This document shows, in pieces, positions 1 through 8,732 of a stretch of DNA of 64,000 bases (positions within the stretch are counted from its first letter, which is position 1; every line of letters starts with the position of its first letter). The notes below the pieces were generated by a model. The model was not told the DNA's origin and made no database searches. It saw nothing but the letters and a program-made list of their open reading frames with translations. The stretch comes from Pedobacter paludis (lineage in GTDB: Bacteria > Bacteroidota > Bacteroidia > Sphingobacteriales > Sphingobacteriaceae). The stretch lies in the NCBI RefSeq assembly GCF_003173575.1, contig NZ_QGNY01000010.1:1-64000 (forward strand), read 5' to 3'. Made by a program: the position numbers and the translations under genes.

Positions 1-115
1 TAGCAGGCTTAAAACGGCTATAAATCAGTCAAGTGCACACTTTTACCGCTATATACTGGCCACTTTAGCTGAAAAGAAAGTGGCCACTTTGAGTAAAAAA
101 CGGTGGCCACTTTTT
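1..115. mobile_element. Probable right end of an IS21-like element
   Basis: The ten-base motif TGGCCACTTT occurs three times in the same orientation at 57-66, 81-90 and 104-113, spaced 23-24 bases. Multiple short direct repeats at the tip are typical of IS21-family ends, and no other gene is readable in this stretch. The last copy directly abuts the coding remnant of a recombinase, so the element appears to have inserted into that gene. No istA/istB gene is inside the window, so the family assignment is inferred from end architecture only. Confidence 0.45.
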
Positions 116-758
116 GGATAATCCCCACTGTAATAACAAAAATGCTGATTCTCTTAATTCCAGATTTGCAGACATACTTGATTTCTTTAAAATTGACATT
201 GCCAAGGAATATATAGAACTATTGGTTGAGCAGGTTGCTGCAACATTTAACCAGTTGACTCAAAATAAGCAAGCGGATCTTTTAGAGTTGGAGAACAGCC
301 ACAGAGAAGTGAAGAAGAAGGTGGAGCGATTAGAGGAAAGATATATTGAAGAAGATATAAGTCAGGAACTTTACACAAAGTACCATGAGAAATATTCGGA
401 CGAAAAAAGAGAAATTGAGCGGAATTTGCTCATCCTGTCTAATAAAAGTTCGAACCTTTTAAAATGCGTTAGGTTGGCTATAGAATATGCCACTCAGCTA
501 CCTTTAAACTGGCTTTCTGGTGATTACCATACTAAGCAACAACTCCAAACATTACTGTTCCCTAGTGGTATGAGTTATGATAAGAAAAATGATAAAGTTC
601 GAACCACTGAAATAAATTTAGTGTTTTTGTATATAGCTTATTTTCAGCAACTTATCAGTAAAAAGAAAAGAGGCATACCAGAATTATCTCTGGATTATGC
701 CTCTTTTGCCGATTCGGTAGCGGGGAGCAGGATCGAACTGCCGACCTCAGGGTTATGA
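116..758 (+). pseudogene. 3' remnant of a serine site-specific recombinase
   Basis: About 214 codons are open from the edge of the repeat end. The start of the remnant (HCNNKNADSLN) resembles the segment after the zinc ribbon of large serine recombinases. It is followed by a long Lys/Glu-rich coiled coil (about residues 50-110) and a C-terminal helical tail. The resolvase catalytic domain and recombinase domain are missing. A TTG start at 114 lies in the IS end and is unlikely to be functional. The frame continues through a hairpin and into the antisense strand of tRNA-Met, stopping inside it, so the last 15-20 residues are probably not native. Most likely this is the scar of an integrative element, disrupted by a later IS. 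Family call is from the coiled-coil pattern, not from catalytic residues. Confidence 0.55.
666..707 (-). terminator. Terminator of tRNA-Met
   Basis: Perfect 11-base arms AAAAGAGGCAT / ATGCCTCTTTT, extended by CCAGA/TCTGG inside, followed on the minus strand by a T-rich run. It sits 11 bases after the 3' end of the tRNA. Confidence 0.75.
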
Positions 759-791
759 ATCCTGCGCTCTAACCATCTGAGCTACCCCGCC
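718..791 (-). tRNA. tRNA-Met (anticodon CAT)
   Basis: Read on the minus strand this 74-base segment folds as a standard cloverleaf. The acceptor stem GGCGGGG pairs with CCCCGCT (first pair G-U). The D arm contains TAGCTCAGATGG, the anticodon loop is TTCATAA, and the T loop is TTCGATC. The discriminator is A, and CCA is not encoded (next bases are CCG). The first base pair and the lack of the initiator C1-A72 mismatch point to elongator tRNA-Met rather than tRNA-fMet. A lysidine-modified tRNA-Ile(CAU) cannot be excluded from sequence alone. A recombinase remnant abuts its 3' side. Confidence 0.9.
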
Positions 792-928
792 GGGCAAAAA
801 TATTTGTTTAAATGATCAAATATTTAGGTGGTTATTTTTTGGAGTTGCAAATATAGAATAAATTACCTTTCTTTAGAAAAATAAAATAAAAAAAGTAGTC
901 CGGAACTTTATTCTGGTAATGAATTAAC

Positions 929-1309
929 ATGGCAGAAAAGAAAAAATTTACGCTTGAGTACGAGGTTAAATCGTCACCACGAATACTGTATAGTTTTATA
1001 AGTGAGCCAAATGGCTTGTCGCAATGGTTTGCGGATGATGTAAATTTTCGCGATCAAGTGTATACTTTTACATGGGATGACGAGCAACAAAAAGCCAAGC
1101 TTGTTTCTATAAAAGAGAACAAATTAGTTAAATTTAAGTGGTTGGATGATGAACCACAGTGCTATTTCGAAATGGAAATTGTACAGGACGAATTAACCAA
1201 CGACGTTGCGCTTTCAATAACGGATTTTACGACAGATGAATTACTTGCCGAGAAAAAATTGATCTGGGATAACCAAATTGATTATCTGATCAGTGTTTTA
1301 GGTGCATAA
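929..1309 (+). CDS. START-like/SRPBCC domain protein
   Basis: This 126-residue cytosolic protein has the pattern of a small START/AHSA1-type fold widely found in Bacteroidota. It opens with a beta strand FTLEYEVKSSPRILYSFIS, then a LSQWFADDV helix, consecutive strands, and a long C-terminal helix from about residue 108. Such proteins bind hydrophobic ligands, but no ligand is known for this subgroup. No signal peptide or membrane segment. It lies 30 bases upstream of the LptF/G permease gene on the same strand. That spacing is compatible with co-transcription, although the permease has its own -7 box. ATG start after an A-rich leader. Confidence 0.75.
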   Translation: MAEKKKFTLEYEVKSSPRILYSFISEPNGLSQWFADDVNFRDQVYTFTWDDEQQKAKLVSIKENKLVKFKWLDDEPQCYFEMEIVQDELTNDVALSITDFTTDELLAEKKLIWDNQIDYLISVLGA

Positions 1310-1327
1310 AATTCCCTATGCATTGTT

Positions 1328-1335
1328 TACCTTTG
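1328..1335 (+). promoter_or_regulatory. -7 box of the LptF/G permease gene
   Basis: TACCTTTG matches the Bacteroidota -7 consensus TAnnTTTG exactly and lies only four bases before the GTG start at 1340, implying a leaderless or near-leaderless transcript. No good -33 TTG was seen at the usual spacing. Confidence 0.45.
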
Positions 1336-1339
1336 TAGG

Positions 1340-2770
1340 GTGAAAAAAATACATCTTCTTATTATAAAAGCATTTATTAGGCCTTTCATTGCTACATTTT
1401 TTGTGGTCATGTTTATCCTATTGATGTTTTTTCTATTTAAGTACGTAGATGATTTAATTGGAAAGGGCTTTGAGTGGTACACCATTTTGGAACTGATGTA
1501 CTATCAATCTATGGTTCAAATCTCTATGGCCTTGCCACTTTCCGTTCTTCTTTCTTCCATCATGACTTTTGGTACCCTTGGAGAAAATTACGAACTGGTT
1601 GCCATAAAATCTGCAGGAATTTCGCTTCAAAAGGCTATGCGCCCGCTTATGCTTCTTATCCTGATTCTAACGGTGGGCTCTTTTTTCTTTTCTAACTATA
1701 TGTTGCCTAAGGCCAACCTTAAATTTTACTCCTTAATGTATGATGTTCGGAATAAAAAACTGGCCTTTTTAATAAAACCGGGTGTTTTTAACAACAGCAT
1801 TCCGGGCTACTCCATTCGGGTAGATCGAAAAGATCTGGATGGTACTTTGTATGGCATTACCCTATATGATCATAAAGGTTCTAATGGCATTCCAAAAGTT
1901 ATAAAAGCAAAAGAGGGTGAAATGAATAAAACCAGTGATGGTAAATATCTGGTTTTAAAGCTTAAAGATGGCGTTCAATATGAAGAGCAGGCCAATAACA
2001 ACGGTATTTATAATCCAAGGCAGGTGTTGGTACGAAGCAGATTTAAAGAAACAGAACCCAAATTTGATCTGTCTTCTTTTGAACCCAGTAGAACAGATCC
2101 TAATGCTTTTGGAAACAGTACGGTTATGCTTAATTTAAAGGGAATCGATAAAAAGAGAGATTCGTTAGGCAAAGTATTAGATACCTTGAATAAAAATACA
2201 TCAGCAAATTTATCCAATAATTTTAGGCAAAATAATAGTGCAAAAGGTTATTCAAAACTAAAGATAACACCTAAAAAAATCGGCGATCAAATTTTAGCCA
2301 GTATTCCTGCTGGTGCACGGAAGCAGAGTATTGAAAGCGCTTCTGGAGTGGTTTCAGGTATTTCGCAAAATTTAAGTAACGGGGCACCTAGATATAAGGA
2401 TTTAGTTGGGGAAATTATTTTTACCAGTGTAGAATATCAACGTAAATTTACGCTGGCAGCATCTTGTGTTCTTTTGTTTTTTATCGGTGCTCCACTTGGT
2501 GCCATTATTAGAAAAGGGGGTATGGGCTTGCCTGTCGTTGTTGCCATTTCCTTTTTCTTGGTTTATCATATTTTAACCACGGTTGCGGAGAAATCGGCCA
2601 GAGAAGGTTCTTTAAATCCAATCTTCGCCATGTGGTTCGCCTTTATTATCCTTACACCTTTGGCAGCTTTCTTAACATACAAGGCAACGGTAGATTCGGC
2701 TCTTTTTGATGTAAATTATTATAAGCAATTCTTTATGAAATTGTTTAGAATCAAGCAGAAAGAAGACTAA
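1340..2770 (+). CDS. LptF/LptG-family permease (YjgP/YjgQ)
   Basis: Inner-membrane subunit of the LPS transport ABC complex, which extracts lipopolysaccharide for passage to the outer membrane. The 476 residues show N-terminal transmembrane helices at about 13-35, 58-80 and 100-120, a large periplasmic domain, and three C-terminal helices from about 372. The last part contains the family-typical stretch FFIGAPLGAIIRKGG. The periplasmic domain carries a Ser/Asn/Lys-rich low-complexity insertion (about residues 250-330), common in Bacteroidota homologs. The start is GTG at 1340, since no nearer ATG keeps the first helix. LptF and LptG cannot be separated from sequence alone, and the partner permease and LptB are not in the window. 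Confidence 0.9.
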   Translation: MKKIHLLIIKAFIRPFIATFFVVMFILLMFFLFKYVDDLIGKGFEWYTILELMYYQSMVQISMALPLSVLLSSIMTFGTLGENYELVAIKSAGISLQKAMRPLMLLILILTVGSFFFSNYMLPKANLKFYSLMYDVRNKKLAFLIKPGVFNNSIPGYSIRVDRKDLDGTLYGITLYDHKGSNGIPKVIKAKEGEMNKTSDGKYLVLKLKDGVQYEEQANNNGIYNPRQVLVRSRFKETEPKFDLSSFEPSRTDPNAFGNSTVMLNLKGIDKKRDSLGKVLDTLNKNTSANLSNNFRQNNSAKGYSKLKITPKKIGDQILASIPAGARKQSIESASGVVSGISQNLSNGAPRYKDLVGEIIFTSVEYQRKFTLAASCVLLFFIGAPLGAIIRKGGMGLPVVVAISFFLVYHILTTVAEKSAREGSLNPIFAMWFAFIILTPLAAFLTYKATVDSALFDVNYYKQFFMKLFRIKQKED

Positions 2771-2823
2771 TATCCTTTACTTCCAAATGATATTTTATTC
2801 ATCTTATTGCTTAAATAAGGTTG

Positions 2824-2831
2824 TACCTTTG
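2824..2831 (+). promoter_or_regulatory. -7 box upstream of ribBA
   Basis: TACCTTTG is an exact TAnnTTTG match. It would give a leader of about 80 bases before the ATG at 2917. No FMN riboswitch motif was recognised in that leader. Confidence 0.45.
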
Positions 2832-2916
2832 CCTAAGCTAAATTGTTACAGTTTATAGCAATTCGATTGAAAAAAACTAGCGACTTATAACAATCAAATA
2901 TTAGTGTTTTTATAAC

Positions 2917-4128
2917 ATGCAAACAAAATTAAATACCATACCAGAGGCTATCGCCGATATTAAAGCCGGTAAAGTGATTATCGTTGTAGATGATGAGGGA
3001 AGAGAAAATGAAGGCGATTTTTTAACTGCAGCTGAGAACGCAACTCCAGAAGTAATCAATTTTATGGCAACTTATGGGCGTGGCTTAATCTGTGCGCCTT
3101 TAACAGAAGAACGTTGTAAGGAGTTAAACTTAACGCTAATGGTAGGTAAAAATACAGCAGCCTACGAAACAAATTTTACGGTTTCGGTAGATTTGGTTGG
3201 CCATGGCTGTACCACCGGAATTTCTGCCAGCGATCGTTCTAAAACGATGTTGGCATTGGTTGATCCTAAAACCGATCCAGAAGAACTGGGCAGACCAGGA
3301 CATATTTTCCCGCTTATTGCTAAAGATGGTGGCGTAATCAGAAGAGCTGGCCATACAGAGGCAGCGGTAGATTTAGCCAGATTAGCAGGAATGAAGCCGG
3401 CAGGTTTGTTGGTGGAAATCTTAAAAGAAGATGGAGAAATGGCTCGCTTGCCGGATTTATTGAAGATTGCCGAACAACATCAGTTAAAAATTATCTCGAT
3501 TGAAGATTTAATCGCTTATAGGTTAAACATAGATAGCTTGGTTAAACCCGAAGTAACCATTGATCTTCCAACTGCCTGGGGCGATTTTAAAATGACCGCT
3601 TATACTCAACTGGATAACAACGCTACACACTTAGCCATTTCTAAAGGTGAATGGGGTGCAGATGAACCAATCTTGGCTCGTGTACACAGCTCTTGTGTTA
3701 CGGGCGATATTTTTGGCTCTTGCCGTTGCGATTGTGGTCCACAATTACACAAGGCTTTGGAGATGATTCAGAAAGAAGGTAAGGGTATTGTGGTTTACAT
3801 GAATCAAGAGGGTAGAGGCATTGGGCTGATTAATAAATTGCGTTCTTACAATTTACAAGATGCTGGTTTTGATACCGTTGAAGCCAATATTAAATTAGGC
3901 TTTAAAGGCGATGAACGTGATTATGGTGTAGGTGCACAAATTTTAAGATCGGAAGGGGTTTCTAAAATGCGTTTAATGAGCAATAACCCAACTAAAAGAG
4001 CGGGTTTAATCGGTTACGGCTTAGAGGTTGTAGAAAATATTCCGATCGAGATTGAAAGTAACATTCATAACGAACGCTACTTAAAAACCAAAAGAGATAA
4101 AATGGGTCATTCCATTATGAAAGGATAA
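2917..4128 (+). CDS. ribBA: Bifunctional DHBP synthase / GTP cyclohydrolase II
   Basis: Catalyses two entry steps of riboflavin synthesis: ribulose 5-phosphate to 3,4-dihydroxy-2-butanone 4-phosphate, and GTP to the diaminopyrimidine intermediate. The N-terminal RibB domain (about residues 1-205) has the acidic loop [11 protein letters not shown] and the HTEAAVDL motif. The C-terminal RibA domain (about 210-403) has the zinc site [15 protein letters not shown], the NQEGRGIGL motif and NNPTKRAGL. All key residues are present, and 403 residues is the normal length for a fusion enzyme. It is alone on its strand, about 146 bases after the permease gene. A second flavin gene, ribF, lies 22 kb away. 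Confidence 0.97.
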   Translation: MQTKLNTIPEAIADIKAGKVIIVVDDEGRENEGDFLTAAENATPEVINFMATYGRGLICAPLTEERCKELNLTLMVGKNTAAYETNFTVSVDLVGHGCTTGISASDRSKTMLALVDPKTDPEELGRPGHIFPLIAKDGGVIRRAGHTEAAVDLARLAGMKPAGLLVEILKEDGEMARLPDLLKIAEQHQLKIISIEDLIAYRLNIDSLVKPEVTIDLPTAWGDFKMTAYTQLDNNATHLAISKGEWGADEPILARVHSSCVTGDIFGSCRCDCGPQLHKALEMIQKEGKGIVVYMNQEGRGIGLINKLRSYNLQDAGFDTVEANIKLGFKGDERDYGVGAQILRSEGVSKMRLMSNNPTKRAGLIGYGLEVVENIPIEIESNIHNERYLKTKRDKMGHSIMKG

Positions 4129-4130
4129 TT

Positions 4131-4212
4131 AGAGTTTAAAGTAAAAAGTAGAAAGTTAAAACCAGTATCCAACTTTAACTTTCTACTTACAACCTTTCAC
4201 TTTAAACTTTCC
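4131..4212. repeat. Palindromic 'AAAGTT' dispersed repeat
   Basis: Purine-rich then pyrimidine-rich sequence between two convergent genes. The core arms are a perfect 15-base inverted pair (4146-4160 and 4174-4188), flanked by further AAAGT/ACTTT tracts. A related sequence is inserted in ribF at 26736-26842. It may double as a bidirectional terminator. Confidence 0.7.
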
Positions 4213-4230
4213 ACTTTCAACTCTCCCCAA

Positions 4231-7200
4231 TTATCTTCTCGGATTTCCTTTACTCTGATTAATAATTGCTTCTTTACTAATCGACTTATTTGTTTTAACT
4301 GGTTGTTCGGCCTGTTTTCTTTTTAAGTTTCTGCGGTACGCTCCAGAAAGTTTCTGAATAAATTCTTTAAAAGTATCAAACTGCTGCGTGTACACCAGGC
4401 CAAATGAAGTTACGTTCGCTGTCGGACTAATTCCACTATTCAAAAATATACTTTGTTGCGTTGGCGGTTTATTGGCCACTTTGCCAGTTAAGCTTCCATC
4501 TTTCTTAATTAAGAAAAGTGCCTCAACTTCGCTTCCTACGTTCTTAGAAAAATCTATAATGGTTAAGTCGTTCAAACTGTTTCGATCTACAATGCCGGCA
4601 TTAACAATTAAGCGATCGTTAAAGAACTTAAAGGATGCATTGGCCTCACTTAACGATCTTACGTTTAAATCGACAAAGTTTAGATTTAGCGATGATAAAA
4701 CGTTGTTAAATTGATTGAAAACAAGTTCGGTTGCCGTACTCGATACGGTGGACTGTAATTGATTTCCAATAGATTCACCTCCATTTCCGGGCGCAAAACT
4801 CCTTCTAATAATTAAGCTGAATGCCTGTAAATTTAAATTATTCTGATCGCTGAAATAAGTTTGTAGTTCTTCTTTAATTGCAGGTTGCGATGGGAAATAA
4901 ATATCCAATTTAATATCTGGTTTTAAGAGCAAGCCCGTTAATCCCATTTCTACTTCTGTATTTACCCTTTGGTTTGCATTGCTGCTTGCATCGCGATTGG
5001 CAGCCTTAAAAAGTTCGTTTAAGTTTGCTCTTAAGGCATAAACCGCTTTTAAGTTAATCTGTGCTGCGGTAGGGTTTCCTGTCCATCGGATAGTTCCACC
5101 CTGTCTGATGTCAAATTTCTTGTTGATTACTTCCTGAGCGGTAAAATCGAAACTTCCGGTTTCAATGATATAATCTCCAGACATTTCGAAATCGCCCAAA
5201 CTGTTAATGTTCAGGTTTAACTCTGCATTTCCCTTTCCGCTGAGATTACCAAGCGTGGTGTAAATATTTGCGGTTGTATTGGGATCGATGGTTAACTTGA
5301 AACTAAGCGTTAAGCCATCAAAATTAGTAGTCTTTTTAACTACAGCTGCAGAATCTCTACTTATGAAATTGATAAAATCTTTATCGGAAACGGTTTCAGA
5401 ACTGTTTAACGGAAGATTGAAAATGGTGCCTTTTTCGGTTTTTGCCTTAATATCAATCTTCATTTTGTTGGTTGGCCCCGTAAACTTAAATACCCCAGTT
5501 CCATACGCCCTTCCGTAATACACAGAGTTATCTTTAGCCGTGGTATTTAGCGCCATAAAGCTATTGGCATTTAGCGTTACGTTTAAGTCTGGATAATTGA
5601 TATCGTTCAAATCGACCGTTCCGTTTGCAACCGCTTGGTGCCCCTCTAGATCATTTAACTTAAAGTCTTCAAGATTAATTATGCTGTTTTCAACCTTAAC
5701 TTCATCGGTAATTACATACGTTGTTTTTAAATAATTAACCATAAGCTGACCTTTATCAAGGGCCAGGGTTCCGTTAATTTCAGGTTTATCAAACTTTCCC
5801 TTTACCGTTAAATCAGAAGAAATATTGCCTTTTAAGTTAGAAACCAGCTCTTTAACAAAAGGTTCGAGGATGGTCAGTTTGCTTTCATTCATCCTGATGT
5901 TTAGATCGATTTCCTTTTCCTTTAAATCTAAATTTCCGGTAAGCTTAAAAGTTTCATTACCATCGGCCATTATTCTGGTAAAGACGTTTATTTTATTGTT
6001 TTCATTATTAAATGATGAGGTATCTGTTAGGGTACCAATGTAAATATTGTTGAAATTTAATGAATCGATTTTAAGATCATCGCTTACTCTCGGAGCCTTT
6101 AAAATTCCATATAAATTGGTTTCGCCATTGGCATTTCCGGCAAGCGTAACCCCAAAACCTTTCGTAAACGGATTAAGCGTTTTTAAGCTAAAATCTTTAA
6201 AACCAACCTTAATTAAATCTTTGGGGTCTTCAGAAATTAGGCCATCAACTGTAATTTGTTGTGCACCATTGGTTAAGTCGAAATTCGTAATCTGGGTTTT
6301 GCCATTATTTAAAACAATACGCACCTTTTCCTGAATACGCCACTCTTCACTATTGATTTTTAAAATTGAAGGCAAGATACTTAGCCTCGCGGTGGTGTCC
6401 TGATTTTTTGTAAACTCTACCAATCCGTTCAAATCGAGCTGGTTGGCATCGTCTGAATTTGACATTTTAACGTTGAAGGCCAAACTATCATTCCTTAAGA
6501 TATTGGAAATGTTAACATCCTTTATAAATAAACTGTCGTTAATTTGAACACGATCTGAAGTTACAATTAACTGCAGCTGTTCTTTGGTTGTATTTTCATC
6601 GAGGATAATATTGTTAACCACAACACCATTAAACTTCAGCGCTTTCACAAAACCGTTAAGTGTGGCTGTATTGTTTCTCGAATCAAAATCTCCGATAAGT
6701 GTTGCGCCCTCATCTAGCTGTAAACCAGGCGATATAAATTGTGCCAAAGGCTCAAAATTTTTAACCTGTAGATTAAATTTGAAAATCTGGTTTTTGTACT
6801 TTATAATATCTGCCTTAAGCGATGGTACATAGGTTTTTGCAATGGCTTTATAATAAGAAACAATAGAGTTTAAATCATACTCTCCGGTTATGCTGGCATC
6901 TAAAATATCCGATTTAATGGTTAGATTTCTATTTGCTCCAGTTCCATTTGCAAGCAGCTGAACTGAATCTACATGGTAAATGCCTTTAGGATTTTGAAGT
7001 CGAATTTCTTGGATTAGCAGTCTACCTTCAATGTTATTGAGATTTGTACCCGAGAAGTTGGTGCTAAATTTAGCATCAACCATTAACGAATCTTTAAGTA
7101 ATTTCAAAGCTTTTAGCTTTGCTTTTGTTATCGTTGCCTTAAAATTAAATACCGGAAGTTTGGGGTTTAAATTTACACCTCCATCAAATACAAGCTTAAC

Positions 7201-8658
7201 ATTTTTATCATTAATGCTTAATTTCCCATCAAAGTATTTCTTGTCAAAAGTTCCATCAATTTTTACATTTCTATACCTGTAGTTGTTGAAGTCTATATAA
7301 TCGACATCGCCATTGATGTTTTCAGATAAATTTTTGAGTTCTGTACCTTTTCCCTTAACATATAATGAAGAACTAATTCTGCCCAAACTTTTTTCATCCA
7401 ACAGATTGCCAATGTTAAAATCGTAAGTTTTGATGTTTCCGGTGTAAGATGGAACATCATTTTTATCGATCTTCATGTTAACATCAGATACAAAGCGGCC
7501 AAGTTTCGTTTTAAATTCTCCGTAGGCGATAAAGTCATTTTGAAAACCTGTAAAGCTTCCGTTAAAATTGATGTTGCCAAATTTGTTAACAATACTCGGA
7601 ATCAGCTTTTTCTTGCTATTGGTAATGCCCGCCAAAACCTCGTCTAAATCGGTTTTGTTTGTTCCTGCCATTTCTATGTTCAGATCCATAAAAGTTTCTT
7701 TCCATTTCGGAAGTCCTTTTATAATGAAATCACCTTTAATGTAAGTGGCCTTACCAGATTTTATAGATAGTTTTTTAGCCTTTAAATTGTTTACCAAACC
7801 TGTTATTTGGCCGTCGATATCCAAATCAAGTTTCATATCGTTTAATTCGGGCGCAAAAAAGGCCACATCTCTAGATGACAGGTGGCTATCTTTAAAAACC
7901 GCCTTCATTCTCACATTATCGATGTAATGATTAAAATCTTTAAAAGTATTAAAGCGCATTTGGTAATAATCTGTTAAGCGACTTTGGCTCGTCTCTAACA
8001 ACAAATTCTTAAGCTCAATGGCATTACTGTCTACAGTGGTTTGCGCACTGAGGTTTTTTAAATAAAAACCGCTTTTTTCTTTTAAGGTTAAGTTTTTTAT
8101 GTTTGTTTTAAACAGATGGGTTTTAGTATCCAAGCCTTCAAAAATCCCGCTTAATTCCTTAACGTCAACATTATCAAAGTTTACACTTTTGCCTTGCGAT
8201 TGATCTTTGGCCTTATAGTTTTTGTACTTAAAGCTCATTTTGTTTAGAATGATCCGGCGGAAATCGATTTTGTAAGGTTTTGATTTCTTTTTCTTTACAG
8301 TAGGCTTACCGCTATCGAAGTAATTAATGATGAAATCAAGATTAGAAGAATTATCTTTGAAGTCTTTTAAGAAAAAGCTTCCATTGTTAATTTGAACGGT
8401 ATTAATATCAATTATCTTTTTATCAATTGATAACTGATTAATATCAACCATAAACTGTGGTGTACTTAAAAGCGTATCTTTCTGTAAATCGAGCACAAGT
8501 AAATCTTCGAGCACGATGGATTTGAAAGGCTTAATGTATAAGCTTTTAATTTTAATGGTAGTATTAAGCTCCTTTGATAAGTATGCGGCAGCTTTCTGAG
8601 CAAAATAGGTTTGAACAGGCTTAAATTGTAAAGAAAAGATGATCAGCGCAAGCAGCAA
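4231..8658 (-). CDS. TamB-family (DUF490) envelope assembly protein, first paralog
   Basis: Giant periplasm-spanning protein of at least 1475 residues, with an N-terminal membrane anchor and long beta-helical, Asp/Asn/Lys-rich repeats. The C-terminal TamB domain (roughly the last 450 residues) contains GGTIRWTGNPTAAQINLKAVYALR and GLLLKPDIKLDIYFPS-type segments. TamB proteins work with TamA-type outer-membrane barrels and are thought to move phospholipids or help insert outer-membrane proteins. No barrel partner is adjacent here, unlike the paralog at 47.7-52.7 kb. The TTG at 8658 cuts the anchor helix in half. The same frame continues upstream as KKLFKILLWVIASIILLL, matching the paralog, but with no ATG, GTG or TTG before the stop. 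The true start may be an ATT at 8709 or 8706. Confidence 0.88.
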   Translation of the reverse strand: MLLALIIFSLQFKPVQTYFAQKAAAYLSKELNTTIKIKSLYIKPFKSIVLEDLLVLDLQKDTLLSTPQFMVDINQLSIDKKIIDINTVQINNGSFFLKDFKDNSSNLDFIINYFDSGKPTVKKKKSKPYKIDFRRIILNKMSFKYKNYKAKDQSQGKSVNFDNVDVKELSGIFEGLDTKTHLFKTNIKNLTLKEKSGFYLKNLSAQTTVDSNAIELKNLLLETSQSRLTDYYQMRFNTFKDFNHYIDNVRMKAVFKDSHLSSRDVAFFAPELNDMKLDLDIDGQITGLVNNLKAKKLSIKSGKATYIKGDFIIKGLPKWKETFMDLNIEMAGTNKTDLDEVLAGITNSKKKLIPSIVNKFGNINFNGSFTGFQNDFIAYGEFKTKLGRFVSDVNMKIDKNDVPSYTGNIKTYDFNIGNLLDEKSLGRISSSLYVKGKGTELKNLSENINGDVDYIDFNNYRYRNVKIDGTFDKKYFDGKLSINDKNVKLVFDGGVNLNPKLPVFNFKATITKAKLKALKLLKDSLMVDAKFSTNFSGTNLNNIEGRLLIQEIRLQNPKGIYHVDSVQLLANGTGANRNLTIKSDILDASITGEYDLNSIVSYYKAIAKTYVPSLKADIIKYKNQIFKFNLQVKNFEPLAQFISPGLQLDEGATLIGDFDSRNNTATLNGFVKALKFNGVVVNNIILDENTTKEQLQLIVTSDRVQINDSLFIKDVNISNILRNDSLAFNVKMSNSDDANQLDLNGLVEFTKNQDTTARLSILPSILKINSEEWRIQEKVRIVLNNGKTQITNFDLTNGAQQITVDGLISEDPKDLIKVGFKDFSLKTLNPFTKGFGVTLAGNANGETNLYGILKAPRVSDDLKIDSLNFNNIYIGTLTDTSSFNNENNKINVFTRIMADGNETFKLTGNLDLKEKEIDLNIRMNESKLTILEPFVKELVSNLKGNISSDLTVKGKFDKPEINGTLALDKGQLMVNYLKTTYVITDEVKVENSIINLEDFKLNDLEGHQAVANGTVDLNDINYPDLNVTLNANSFMALNTTAKDNSVYYGRAYGTGVFKFTGPTNKMKIDIKAKTEKGTIFNLPLNSSETVSDKDFINFISRDSAAVVKKTTNFDGLTLSFKLTIDPNTTANIYTTLGNLSGKGNAELNLNINSLGDFEMSGDYIIETGSFDFTAQEVINKKFDIRQGGTIRWTGNPTAAQINLKAVYALRANLNELFKAANRDASSNANQRVNTEVEMGLTGLLLKPDIKLDIYFPSQPAIKEELQTYFSDQNNLNLQAFSLIIRRSFAPGNGGESIGNQLQSTVSSTATELVFNQFNNVLSSLNLNFVDLNVRSLSEANASFKFFNDRLIVNAGIVDRNSLNDLTIIDFSKNVGSEVEALFLIKKDGSLTGKVANKPPTQQSIFLNSGISPTANVTSFGLVYTQQFDTFKEFIQKLSGAYRRNLKRKQAEQPVKTNKSISKEAIINQSKGNPRR

Positions 8659-8705
8659 AATTATTGATGCAATTACCCAAAGGAGTATTTTAAATAGTTT
8701 TTTAA

Positions 8706-8713
8706 TAATTTTG
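8706..8713 (+). promoter_or_regulatory. -7 box of tsaD
   Basis: TAATTTTG is an exact TAnnTTTG match, 20 bases before the tsaD TTG start. It overlaps the probable N-terminal codons of the divergent TamB gene. Confidence 0.45.
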
Positions 8714-8732
8714 CAGCTTAAATATTAATAAT

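Noticed and set aside
798-825. AAATATTTG inverted repeat between tRNA-Met and the START-like gene as an operator
   Set aside because: A perfect nine-base inverted repeat is present, but it is very AT-rich and could arise by chance in this composition; no supporting regulator.
2836-2916. FMN riboswitch upstream of ribBA
   Set aside because: An 80-base leader exists and the gene makes a flavin precursor, but none of the conserved RFN elements can be found in it.
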